In this document: positions 16,654 through 26,830 of the stretch, piece by piece
Layout: each line of letters opens with the position of its first letter
How positions within the stretch are numbered: position 1 is the stretch's first letter
From: an uncultured Myxococcales bacterium
GTDB lineage: Bacteria; Myxococcota_A; UBA9042
Assembly (NCBI GenBank): GCA_903929795.1
Contig: CAIYWC010000113.1
Coordinates: 1-64,000, forward strand
DNA: 64,000 nucleotides
Direction: 5' to 3'
Notes under the pieces: generated by a model
What the model was told of the DNA's origin: nothing
Seen by the model: the letters and a program-made list of their open reading frames with translations, nothing else
The model's database searches: none
Translations under genes and position numbers: made by a program

Positions 16654-18407
16654 CCGTTCACCGCCTCGGTCGCCTTGGAGCGGCGCTGCGTCAGCAGCGT
16701 GTAGCCCAATAGCAGCAGGAAAATCAGCACGCTGTACGCCGCGGCCAGCCCGTGACGACGGAGCACGGAGAACGCGAAGTAGGCCTCCGTAATCAGGATA
16801 TCGGTCTTGTGCTCCGGCCCGCCGCCGCTGACCAAGTAGATGACGTTGAACGCGTTGAACGTCCAAATGACGCCCATGATGACCGCCGGAAACAGCGCCG
16901 GGCGCAGCAGCGGCCAGGTCACGTGACGGAATTTCTGCCACGCCGTCGCGCCGTCGATGTCCGCCGCCTCGTACAGGTCCGCCGGGATGGACTGCAGCGC
17001 GCCCAGCGACACGACCATCATGAACGGAAAGCCGAGCCAGACGTTGGTCAGCAAATTCGCAGTGAAATTCGTGGCCAGCGAGTCGCCGAGCCAATCGATG
17101 CGCCCCACGCCGCACAGCGCCAGCATCGCGTTGATCGGCCCGTATTGGGTGTTGAACAGCCACTTCCAGGTCAGCGCCGTGATGTAACTCGGCACAGCCC
17201 AAGGCACAATCAGCAGCAGCCGGTAATACGCGCGGCCACGCAGTTTGGGCTGATTGAGCACGAGCGCCAGCGCCAGGCCGATCGTCACGTGCAGCAGCAC
17301 GTTGATCAGCGTCCAAACGACGGTCATCGCCAGCGTGCGGCCAAAATGCGTCGCCGAGGTCGGATCCATCGCCGTTTCAACGACTTCTCGGTAATTTGCC
17401 AGGCCGAGGAACTGGCCGTTCGGCCCCGTGAAGGACAGCCCGACGCCGACTGCGAACGGCACAAACACCAGCACGCCGGTCGCAAACAGCGCCGGACCGA
17501 CGTAGAAATACGGCACCGGATCCTTGCGCAGCGCCGCGAGGATCGCCGCCAGCCCCGGCACGACCGGCCCCAGCAGCACCGTCAGCAGCAGCGCGCCGCC
17601 CAACAGCCACGCCGGACCCGCTGCGCTCACTTGCCCCACGGCGGAGTGCGGAATCAGCCAACCGTCAGCCAGCAGCTGCACACCCGCCGAGCCCGCCGAC
17701 GGCAGCGGCGGCAGCAGCAGGACCGCGGCCGCCACGCTCAACGCCAGCGCGACAGTCGGCGCCGCGCGTTCACCCAGCGGCTTGCGCGCGCCCAGCGCCA
17801 GCGCGACCGCCAGCAACGGCAGCAGCCACAGCAGGGTCGGCGCAGACGGCGGCTCGACCGGCCGGAGGATCAGCGCCACCGCGCCGCCCATCGCCGGTTT
17901 GTTCTGCACCGCGCGAAACGGCTGGATCAGCGCCTGCGCGCCGTCGGGCAGCACCGCCAGCAGCCGCGCGCCCTCCATCGGCTGGCGCTTTTGCAGCGCG
18001 TCTTCCGCCGCCGTGGCGCGCGACTTTGCCACCTCCAGCACGGCGCCCACAAGCGGTTCCGCCAGCGGCTGGCTGGCAAAAACCACGCTGCTGCCGCGCT
18101 CGATGCCAAATTCGTCCGCGCCGCCCGACGCCACCACGGCGACGTGGGACAGCAAAAGTCCATGCTTTTTCGCCAGTTCGCCCAACGCCGCGTCACGCCC
18201 GGCCGCGTCGCGTTGGCTCACAGCCGCCACATGCGCCGCCGCATCCGCCAAGGACGCCGCCTGCACCAGCCGCGTCGCCTGCTCCGCGTTGGCTGCCAGC
18301 GCCGCGTGACCCGCCGCCAACGCCGCCAGCGCCAAGCCGGCCACGATGAGCATCGCGGCGGCAAAGAACAGCAAATTCGGCTTGTTCGGCAACGGCGCAA
18401 GCGCCAT
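16650..18407 (-). CDS. Sugar ABC transporter permease, MalF type, with a large N-terminal extension
   Basis: 585 residues, about twice the usual length of MalF-type permeases without a periplasmic loop. The C-terminal 290 residues are a normal permease: DPVPYFYVGPALFATGVLVF, the EAA loop EAADIDGATAWQKFRHV and LRPALFPA. The N-terminal 285 residues have one membrane helix (about 12-35), a soluble segment of about 150 residues with GIERGSSVVFAS and LIQPFRAVQN, then three hydrophobic helices. This topology resembles an extracytoplasmic sensor module such as a Cache-like fold, but that is inference. AGGAG lies seven bases before ATG 18407. The gene follows the binding-protein gene with a gap of nine bases. 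Confidence 0.88.
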   Translation of the reverse strand: MALAPLPNKPNLLFFAAAMLIVAGLALAALAAGHAALAANAEQATRLVQAASLADAAAHVAAVSQRDAAGRDAALGELAKKHGLLLSHVAVVASGGADEFGIERGSSVVFASQPLAEPLVGAVLEVAKSRATAAEDALQKRQPMEGARLLAVLPDGAQALIQPFRAVQNKPAMGGAVALILRPVEPPSAPTLLWLLPLLAVALALGARKPLGERAAPTVALALSVAAAVLLLPPLPSAGSAGVQLLADGWLIPHSAVGQVSAAGPAWLLGGALLLTVLLGPVVPGLAAILAALRKDPVPYFYVGPALFATGVLVFVPFAVGVGLSFTGPNGQFLGLANYREVVETAMDPTSATHFGRTLAMTVVWTLINVLLHVTIGLALALVLNQPKLRGRAYYRLLLIVPWAVPSYITALTWKWLFNTQYGPINAMLALCGVGRIDWLGDSLATNFTANLLTNVWLGFPFMMVVSLGALQSIPADLYEAADIDGATAWQKFRHVTWPLLRPALFPAVIMGVIWTFNAFNVIYLVSGGGPEHKTDILITEAYFAFSVLRRHGLAAAYSVLIFLLLLGYTLLTQRRSKATEAVNG

Positions 18408-18416
18408 GGAGCGCTC

Positions 18417-19727
18417 CTACTTGCCCAGGCGCGCGATAGCCTGATCCGCTGCGGTCTGCGCTTCCGCCAGCGCGGCCTTCGGATCCGCGCCCGAGAAGAT
18501 GATTTTGCGCAACGCGGCGCTGTACGGCGCCCAGGCCACGGACGGCTCGACCGCGGTGGGCATCGGCACGGACGTCTCCGCCTGAGCGTGGAATACGCGC
18601 ACGACCGGCTTCTCCAAAAACCGCGGATTTTCGTAGACTTTCACGTTGGCAACCATCTGCCCGCCCGCCTGCAGCCGCGTGATCGCGGCCTCGTCGCTGG
18701 TCAGGTAGTCCATGACCTGGAGCGCCGCGCCGCGCACCTTGCTCTGCTTGGTCAGCAGCACGGCCTCCGAGCCGAGAAACGGCCGCAGCGGCTTGCCCGG
18801 CTCGATCTCCGGCAGCACGGCGACGCCCCAGTCGATGTCCTTGCTGATTTCGCTGATGAACCACGGCCCTTGGATGGTGAACGGCGTCTTGCCGTCGTTG
18901 AACATTGCCGTGACGACGAAGCCGCCGACGCCCTTGGGCAGGATCTTGGACTTGATATAAAAATCACGAACAAGTTCAGCGGCTTTGATCGCCTCTGGCG
19001 TATCGATCGTGACCTTCTTGGCCTCGTCGTCCCAGACCTGGCCGCCTTCGCCGTACAGAAATGGCGCGTGGAAATACAGGTCCGCGGCGTCGTACGCCAA
19101 GCCGAAACTCTCGGTTTTTTCAGAGGTAAAGCCCTTGCCGACCTCGATCAGCTGGCCCAGCGTCTTGGGCGGCGTCGGCACCAGCTTGCGGTTGTAGAAC
19201 AGCGCGACGGACTTGAATGCCAGCGGCAGACCCCAGATCGCCTTGTCGAACACCAGCGGCTTGACCGTAATCGGCAAAAAGCGCGCCAGCCGGTCCTTGC
19301 TGGCGAACTCGCCCAGCGGCTGCAGCAGGCCGTCGCGCGCCCACAGGCCAATCTTGTCGTGCGCCATGATGATGAGATCCGGGCCGTTGCCATTGGGCGT
19401 AGCTACTTGAAACTTATCGATAATTGCGTCAAACGGCACCGCCAGCGCCTGGATCTGCACCGCGGGCTGCAGCTTGTTCCACTGCGCCACCAGGACGTCC
19501 AGCGCCTTGCGTTCGTCGTCGCGGTAGCTGTGCCAGAGCGTCACGGTCTGCGGCGCTGCGGGCGCGGCGGGCTCCGCGGTCGTGGTGACGGCCGCCGGCG
19601 CCGCCACCGCTTCACCCGGCTTGGCTTCGCGCAGCTCGGCATTGGGCCCCGAGACCGGCGTCGCCTCTTTCTTGCCACAAGCCGCAGCCAACACCACCGT
19701 CGTCAACAACAGGAAACGCTTCATCAT
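18417..19727 (-). CDS. Sugar ABC transporter substrate-binding lipoprotein
   Basis: 436 residues. The signal peptide MMKRFLLLTTVVLAAAC ends in a lipobox, followed by a Pro/Ala-rich linker. The mature part starts with VTLWHSYRDDERKALD, the usual first strand of cluster-B (MalE/UgpB) binding proteins. AIWGLPLAFKSVALFYN and FTIQGPWF are further family landmarks. The binding site Trp/aromatic residues suit an oligosaccharide or a glycerol-phosphate ligand, but the actual ligand is not evident. GAGGCGAA precedes ATG 19727. Gene order is ATPase, binding protein, two permeases, methyltransferase. Confidence 0.9.
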   Translation of the reverse strand: MMKRFLLLTTVVLAAACGKKEATPVSGPNAELREAKPGEAVAAPAAVTTTAEPAAPAAPQTVTLWHSYRDDERKALDVLVAQWNKLQPAVQIQALAVPFDAIIDKFQVATPNGNGPDLIIMAHDKIGLWARDGLLQPLGEFASKDRLARFLPITVKPLVFDKAIWGLPLAFKSVALFYNRKLVPTPPKTLGQLIEVGKGFTSEKTESFGLAYDAADLYFHAPFLYGEGGQVWDDEAKKVTIDTPEAIKAAELVRDFYIKSKILPKGVGGFVVTAMFNDGKTPFTIQGPWFISEISKDIDWGVAVLPEIEPGKPLRPFLGSEAVLLTKQSKVRGAALQVMDYLTSDEAAITRLQAGGQMVANVKVYENPRFLEKPVVRVFHAQAETSVPMPTAVEPSVAWAPYSAALRKIIFSGADPKAALAEAQTAADQAIARLGK

Positions 19728-19748
19728 TTCGCCTCGTTCAGGGTCAGC

Positions 19749-20828
<1,080 letters not shown>

Positions 20829-20884
20829 AGCCCCTCCGTCACGCGCTTGTAGCACGACCGCGGATTTGGGCCAACGTGGCAGGG

Positions 20885-23090
20885 CTATTTCATCTTGACG
20901 CGCAGAACGGCCTCGCGCGTTTGCGTGGCGCCGGTGGAGAGCAAATTGCCATTATTGTCCGTGCCGGTGGAGCCGACGAGGTAGACCGAGCCCGTCACGC
21001 TGTCGACCCAGACCTTGTTCAGCGCCGTGCGCGCGCGCGTCCCCGCGGTGTTGCTGCAAGTGGTGACGTCGGCGGTGGTTGCGACGATCTTGTCCCACGT
21101 CCAGCTGGTGCCGAACGTGCCATGCATCACGAACATCGAGCGGCACGTCGTGGTGCCGGGAATGTCGACCGTGCCAGCGACCCAGCCGTCGCTGCCGGCC
21201 AGATAGACGCTGCGGACGGCGTAGTTGGTGCCCCAGGCGCTCGGCGCGGAAAGCGGCGCGGTTGGCGCCTGCGCGGTCCAGACGCCGTTGTCGAATGCAG
21301 TCAACGTGCCAGAGTCACCGCCGGCAAGCATGTGGCTGGCCGAGGTGCCGTGGATCGCGCGCAGAATGAAAGTCGGCGCGTTGATGGCGGTCTGGAAGGC
21401 CGCGGGATCGGCGCTGGTCGCGGTGTAGGCGACGCCGCCCAGGTTGGTGATGCCGCCGCACGCCGCCGTCGCGTTGCCGTTCCAGACGGCTACGCCCGTC
21501 ACGTTCTGGCCGCCGCCGACGGCTGCCGCCTGCGAGTAGGCCGTGATGTAGAACAGGTTGGACGCCGCCGCGTAAATGTCCGTGACACTGAGGGCCGCGT
21601 TGGCGCACGCGGTCGTGCTGTTGGAGATCAGCAGCGGCTTGCCAGCCGTCCAGGTCGCGCCATTGAAGGTCGCCGTTTCCAGCTGCGCCATCGCGGGTGT
21701 GCCGCCGCCGCCGGGACCGCCGCCGGTAGCCGCGGACGCGTTGCCGCCGAACAGGTAGATTTCATTGCCGGTTGCGTCGGTCGCCATGTCCACGGCGCGC
21801 AGGGCGCGGCTCAGGCCAATCAGCGTCGGACCGCCCGCGGCCCACGTCCCAGCGGCGGTGTTGAGCACAAGCGTCGACGGCGTCGTGTCGCCGCCGATGA
21901 TGTTGCCGCCGACGGTCAGCCGCCGCCGCATATCCGTGTATTCCGTATTGTTTTGCGCGGAGTTGGCCGACAGCCCTAGAGGCGACTCGACGACCGTGCG
22001 CAGCAGCCCGGCGCTCTGGCCACCGCCGCCACCGCCGCCGCCAAAGCCCTGGTCGTAGCCCGAGGTGTTGATGCTCAAGTTCGGGTAGCGGTCCACGCTG
22101 GTGAGGATACCGGTCGTCATGTTCGCGTTCAGCGCGCCGGCGTCTTCCTCGACGCCTGTGCACAAAGTGCCGGCACAGAAAGGATATTTCTGCGCGGCGG
22201 AAGCGGTCGCGCACGTCGTGCCCCACGGCTTGATGGCGCTGCTGCAGCCGGCGGTGGCGTCGCAGCTGTCGGCGGTGCACGCGATGCCGTCGTCGCACGA
22301 CTTGGAGGTCCCGGCGGTGCACGTGCCGGCCACGCAGGTCGCTGCGGGCGTGAAGATGAGCGTCGCGCAGCTGCTGGCACCGCAAACCGTGCCATCGGCT
22401 GCGGTCGTGTGCTGGCAGCCGGCGGACGCGTCGCAGCTGTCCGCGGTGCATGCGTTGTTGTCATTGCAGTTCAGCGCGCCGGTTCCGGCCTGGCACAGGC
22501 TGTTGGCGCAGACGTCGCCGGTCGTGCACGCGTTGCCGTCGTCGCACAGCGCGGCGTTGGGGGCGTGCTGGCAGCCCGCGGCGGGGTCGCAGCTGTCATT
22601 GGTGCAAACGTTGGCGTCGTTGCAGTTGGGCGCGGCGCCGCCGACGCACTTGCCGGAGACGCACGAGTCGCCGGTCGTGCATGCGCTGCCATCGTCGCAC
22701 GCGAGCGCGTTGTCGGCGAACACGCATCCCAGCGCGGGGTCGCAGCTATCGGTAGTGCACGGGTTGTTGTCGTTGCATGTCACGGCGTTCGGGCCGGTGC
22801 AGACGCTGCCGGTGCAAATGTCATTCGTCGTGCACGCGTTGCCGTCAGAGCAGACGGACGTGTTCGGCACATTCACGCAGCCCGTCGCGCTGTTGCAGCT
22901 GTCGTCGGTGCAGACGTTGCTGTCGTTGCAGGACTTGAGCGTGCCCGCGCAGGCGCCGCCCTGGCAGGTGTCGCCGGTGGTGCACGGGTTGGCGTCGTCG
23001 CACGCGGCGGTGTTGTTGGCGTGCAAGCAGCCCTGCACGTTGTTGCAGGTGTCCGTGGTGCACACGTTGGCGTCGTCGCAGGAAACCGCG
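20885..23090 (-). CDS. C-terminal part of a giant Cys-rich/propeller lipoprotein (downstream of a frameshift)
   Basis: This frame continues the Cys repeats of the gene beginning at 26171: after the shift it reads [13 protein letters not shown] in register with the repeat unit. About eight double modules follow. A transition ([14 protein letters not shown]) leads to a Gly-run linker (near 22030) and a 400-residue domain with propeller-like blades such as [28 protein letters not shown] and [12 protein letters not shown]. The protein ends [11 protein letters not shown]. The frame is open upstream to 23314, but there it no longer matches the repeat unit, so the real junction lies at the G-run 23091-23101. 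The whole gene would be about 1760 codons. Confidence 0.7.
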
Positions 23091-26000
23091 GTGGGTGGGG
23101 GTGCCGCAGACGCCCGCGGTGCAGGTCGCGCCGCCCTGCCACGCACTGCCGACGCAAGTGGTGGCGATGCACGTGGCGCCGTCGCCGAGCGCGGTGTGGA
23201 CGCACCCGCCGGTCGAGTCACAGGAATCGACCGTGCACGCGTTGCCGTCGTCGCACTTGTTGCCGGTGCCGCCGCACTTGCCGCTCGCGCAGACGTCGTT
23301 GGTCGTGCACGCATTGCCGTCGTTGCAGCCCAAGGAATTCGCGGTGTTGACGCAGCCTGTCAGCGGGTTGCAGCTGTCGTCCGTGCAGCTGTTGTTGTCG
23401 TTGCAATTGGCCGCCGTGCCGGGCTGGCAGCTGCCGCCCGCGCAGAAGTCACCGGTGGTGCACGCGTTGCCGTCGCTGCACAGCCCGGCGTTGGCGCTGG
23501 AGACGCAGCCTTTGGTCGAGTCGCAGCTGTCGGTGGTGCACGGGTTGCCGTCGTTGCAGACCAGCGCGGCGCCGCCGACGCAACCGCCGACCGAGCACGC
23601 GTCCGCCGTCGTGCACGCGTTGCCGTCGTTGCAGGGCGCGGTGTTGAAGTTGTGCACGCAACCGCCCGCGGGCGTGCAGGAATCGTCCGTACACGCGTTC
23701 TGGTCGTTGCAGTCTAGCGCCGCGCCGCCGACGCACGCGCCGCCCGAGCAGACGTCGTTGGTCGTGCAAGCGCTGCCGTCGTTGCAGCTCGCGCTGTTGT
23801 TGGTGTGGACACAACCCGCCACTGCGTCGCAGGAATCGGTCGTGCACACGTTCTGATCGTCGCAGCCAATCGCGGTCGAGCCCACGCACGCGCCGCCCGA
23901 GCACACGTCGCCGCTGGTGCACGCGTTGTTGTCATTGCAACCCAGGCTGTTGTTGGTGTGCGTGCAGCCGCCAAACGGGTCGCAAGCGTCGCTGGTGCAG
24001 ACGTTTTTGTCGTCGCAGTTGACGGTCGCGCTGCCGGTGCAGGTGCCGCCGCTGCAGGTGTCGTTTTGCGTGCACGGGTTGTTGTCGGAGCAGAGCGCGG
24101 TGTTGGGCGTGTGCGCGCAGCCGGTCGCGGGCGCGCAGCTGTCGTCCGTGCACGGGTTCGCGTCGTCGCAGCTGACCGCGGTGCCCACGCACGCGCCCGT
24201 CGCGCACGTGTCCGCGGTCGTGCACGCGTTGCCATCGTTGCAGCCGGCGGAGTTGTTGGCGTGCAGGCAGCCCTGGAGCGCGTTGCAGAGGTCGGTGGTG
24301 CAGAACTGGCTGTCGTCGCAGGACGTCGGTGTCGGTGCCGCGCCGCAGATACCGACCGCGCAGACGGCCGGGGCGGTGTAGCCATTGGCGCTGCAGCTGC
24401 CGGGGATGCAGATCGCGCCGGCGGCGGCGTTCGCGTGCGTGCATCCGCCCAGCGTGTCGCAGCTGTCGATGGTGCACGCGTTGCCGTCGTTGCAGTCCAC
24501 GCCCTGGATGACGCCGACGCAGTTGCCGTTGCCGTCGCACGTGTCGCTGACGGTACAGGCGTTCAGGTCGTCGCAGGCGTTGGTGTTGAACGTGGTGACG
24601 CAGCCCGTTTTCGCGTTGCAGTACTCGTCCGTGCACGGGTTGTTGTCGTTGCAGACGGTCAGCACGCCGGGTTCGCACACCCCGTTGGCGCAGGCGTCGT
24701 TGGTCGTGCAGATGCTGCCGTCCTCGCAGTTGGCGGCGTTGGCCTTGAACTGGCAACCGAGCGCGGTGTCGCAGGAATCGTCCGTGCACGGGTTGTTGTC
24801 GTTGCACGCGACGCTGGTGCCGCCGGAGCAGGTGCCGCCCAGGCACGCGTCCGCGGTGGTGCAAACATTGCCGTCGGTGCAGGTCGCGGCGTTGGGCGCG
24901 TGGACGCAGCCGACCGCGGGCAGGCAGCCGTCGTCGGTGCAGACGTTGGCGTCGTCGCAGTTTGTCGCGGTCCCAGCGAGCGTGCACGCGCCGTCCTGGC
25001 AGGTCGAGCCGGGGTCAAAGCTGCCGGCGCCGCAGCTGGCGGCCACGCAGACAAACCCGTTGGTCACGTTGGCGTTGACGCAGCCGGTGGTCGGGTCGCA
25101 GCTGTCGTTGGTGCAGACCTTGCCGTCGTCGCAGCTGAGCGCGGTGCCGGGCTGGCAGACGCCGTCCAGGCAGAAGTCGTTTTGCGTGCACGCGCTGCCG
25201 TCCTGGCAAAACGCGACATTGCTGGTGTGCGTGCAGCCCGCGGCGAGATCGCAGGCGTCGTCGGTGCACACGTTGCCGTCATCGCACTTGGCCTGCGCGC
25301 CGAGCACGCATTGGCCGCCGATGCAGACGCTGGGCGCGGTGAAGGCGCCGGCCTCGCAGACGCTGCCGGCGCAGACCGTGCCGGTGGCGGCCGCGGTGTG
25401 GACGCAGCCGGTGACCGCGTCACACAGGTCGACCGTGCACGGGTCCAGGTCGTCGCAGCTGGTGGACGCCGTGCCGGGCAAGCACGCGCCGCCGCCGCAC
25501 GTGTCGCCTTGCGTGCACGGGTTGCCGTCGCTGCAGGGCTTGGTGTTGTCGTTGTAGCTGCAGCCGGTGGCCAAGCTGCACGTGTCGTCGGTGCAAGGAT
25601 TTTTGTCGTCGCACGTCGGCGGCAAGCCGGTGCCGCAGACGCTGCCATGGCAGGTGTCGTTCAGCGTGCAGCCGTCGCCGTCGTCGCATGCGGTGCCGTC
25701 CAGCGGCAAGTGCGCGCAGCCCGCTTGGGGGTCGCACAAGTCGGCGGTGCACGCGTTCTTGTCTTCGCAATTCGTTGGATCGCCTGTGCATTTGCCGCTG
25801 ACGCAGTGGTCACCGGTGGTGCACGCGTTGCCGTCCGTACAGGTGCCGCTCGCGGGCAGGTGCACGCACACGCCCGCGGAGCCGCAGTTGTCGGCGGTAC
25901 ACGGGTCGCCGTCGTCGCAGCTCAAGCCGGCGCAGCTGGGCGCATCGGCGGCGGCATCGGTGGCGGCGTCCGAGCCCAAAATGTCCGCGGTCGCGTCGCT

Positions 26001-26171
26001 GCCGCCATCCAGCGCGGTGGCGCCGTCAGCGGTCGCGTCGTCGGTGAGGCCGGTGCCGGCGATCGCGGGCGAATCGTCGCCGCAGCCGGCCAGGTGCACG
26101 GCAACGACCAGCGCGATCGAGAAAATAGCCTCTCGCATCAGCCACTTCTGGATCATGCCTTGACCGCTCAT
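22845..26171 (-). CDS. N-terminal part of a giant Cys-rich lipoprotein (frame lost near 23100)
   Basis: Signal peptide with basic start (MIQKWLMR) and lipobox HLAGC, an acidic Asp/Ala linker, then more than twenty Cys double modules. These alternate CxDGNxCTxxDxCxxGxC and CDDxNPCTDDSCxxxxGC, with irregular members such as CVAASCGAGSFDPGSTC. Register is kept to CTAGVCGTPT at about 23100; past that point the frame gives basic nonsense (RGFLRRRQR) until a stop at 22845. Removing one base restores the repeat in the adjacent frame. ATG 26171 has GGGAGGA upstream. Either the gene is truly frameshifted, which would leave a shortened lipoprotein, or the base is an assembly error. Confidence 0.75.
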   Translation of the reverse strand: MSGQGMIQKWLMREAIFSIALVVAVHLAGCGDDSPAIAGTGLTDDATADGATALDGGSDATADILGSDAATDAAADAPSCAGLSCDDGDPCTADNCGSAGVCVHLPASGTCTDGNACTTGDHCVSGKCTGDPTNCEDKNACTADLCDPQAGCAHLPLDGTACDDGDGCTLNDTCHGSVCGTGLPPTCDDKNPCTDDTCSLATGCSYNDNTKPCSDGNPCTQGDTCGGGACLPGTASTSCDDLDPCTVDLCDAVTGCVHTAAATGTVCAGSVCEAGAFTAPSVCIGGQCVLGAQAKCDDGNVCTDDACDLAAGCTHTSNVAFCQDGSACTQNDFCLDGVCQPGTALSCDDGKVCTNDSCDPTTGCVNANVTNGFVCVAASCGAGSFDPGSTCQDGACTLAGTATNCDDANVCTDDGCLPAVGCVHAPNAATCTDGNVCTTADACLGGTCSGGTSVACNDNNPCTDDSCDTALGCQFKANAANCEDGSICTTNDACANGVCEPGVLTVCNDNNPCTDEYCNAKTGCVTTFNTNACDDLNACTVSDTCDGNGNCVGVIQGVDCNDGNACTIDSCDTLGGCTHANAAAGAICIPGSCSANGYTAPAVCAVGICGAAPTPTSCDDSQFCTTDLCNALQGCLHANNSAGCNDGNACTTADTCATGACVGTAVSCDDANPCTDDSCAPATGCAHTPNTALCSDNNPCTQNDTCSGGTCTGSATVNCDDKNVCTSDACDPFGGCTHTNNSLGCNDNNACTSGDVCSGGACVGSTAIGCDDQNVCTTDSCDAVAGCVHTNNSASCNDGSACTTNDVCSGGACVGGAALDCNDQNACTDDSCTPAGGCVHNFNTAPCNDGNACTTADACSVGGCVGGAALVCNDGNPCTTDSCDSTKGCVSSANAGLCSDGNACTTGDFCAGGSCQPGTAANCNDNNSCTDDSCNPLTGCVNTANSLGCNDGNACTTNDVCASGKCGGTGNKCDDGNACTVDSCDSTGGCVHTALGDGATCIATTCVGSAWQGGATCTAGVCGTPTHRGFLRRRQRVHHGHLQQRAGLLARQQHRRVRRRQPVHHRRHLPGRRLRGHAQVLQRQQRLHRRQLQQRDGLRECAEHVRLL
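23091..23101 (-). other. Single-base frameshift in a G-run
   Basis: The forward strand reads GTGGGTGGGGG here. Between the last in-register codon GGC and the resumed TCCTGC there are 19 bases where 18 would keep the frame. Deleting one base of the five-G run gives [16 protein letters not shown], a perfect continuation of the Cys repeat. Homopolymer position suggests sequencing error or slippage. Confidence 0.75.
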
Positions 26172-26325
26172 CGTTCATCCTCCCTGCGCGCCGCAACGCG
26201 CGATCCCACCGATGGACGATACGAATCGCAGCGGACGAAAGAAGGGATCGATGGCGCGGACGACAATAACTTTACAAATCCACACCAATGCCCCGCTCAG
26301 TGCTCAGGCTTGGCTGGCGCGACGA

Positions 26326-26739
26326 TCATTCCACAGCAAATTTCTGCTCTTCCCAGCCCTTGATGCCGTCGGGCATGATCCAGACGTTGCTGTAGCCCAG
26401 GGCGATGGCGGCTTCGGCGGCGTGGTGGCAGGCCGTGCATTTGTCGCTGCCGCAGTAAAACACAAGCATCGCCGCCTTGTCGGCGGGCAGCGCGTCGGCA
26501 ATCACGGCGTCCGCTTTGAGGTGTTTTGCAGTCGGAATGTGGCCTTGGGTAAAGCGCTCGTCGCCGTTGTCGTCGAACACGAAGAGCGCATCCTTGGCGG
26601 CGAGCTTGGCGTTCAGATCCGCGGCGCTGATGCGCTTGAAGGCTTCCGCCGGGCTGTCGGCCGTCACGGCGGCGGCGCCACAGGCGGCGAGCGGGAGCGC
26701 GAGGCAAAAGATCATGAAAAGACTGGAAATCGTGCGCAT
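26326..26739 (-). CDS. Rhodanese-like domain lipoprotein
   Basis: 137 residues. MRTISSLFMIFCLALPLAAC is a lipoprotein signal. A single rhodanese-like domain follows: ISAADLNAKLAAKDALFVFDDN, GHIPTAKHLKADA, and the active loop VFYCGSDKCTACHHA, in which the first Cys is at the catalytic position. The end is GWEEQKFAV. Periplasmic rhodaneses move sulfane sulfur or act in envelope redox handling; the partner is not apparent. The loop has three Cys and two His, more than usual, which could instead bind a metal. ATG 26739 is chosen because the signal peptide begins there; a longer frame upstream is not supported. Confidence 0.8.
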   Translation of the reverse strand: MRTISSLFMIFCLALPLAACGAAAVTADSPAEAFKRISAADLNAKLAAKDALFVFDDNGDERFTQGHIPTAKHLKADAVIADALPADKAAMLVFYCGSDKCTACHHAAEAAIALGYSNVWIMPDGIKGWEEQKFAVE

Positions 26740-26830
26740 GGCAACCCCGTAATCCAAGGTGAAAAGACCCGCGGCGCCGGGGCCAGGTCGTGCAAGCGTA
26801 CGGACCGCGGCACCGTGCGCCAGCGATCGC

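Noticed and set aside
22100-25950. Regular DNA repeats that look CRISPR-like at first sight
   Set aside because: They vary at every unit, keep the reading frame and encode Cys modules; there are no constant repeats or unique spacers, and no cas genes.
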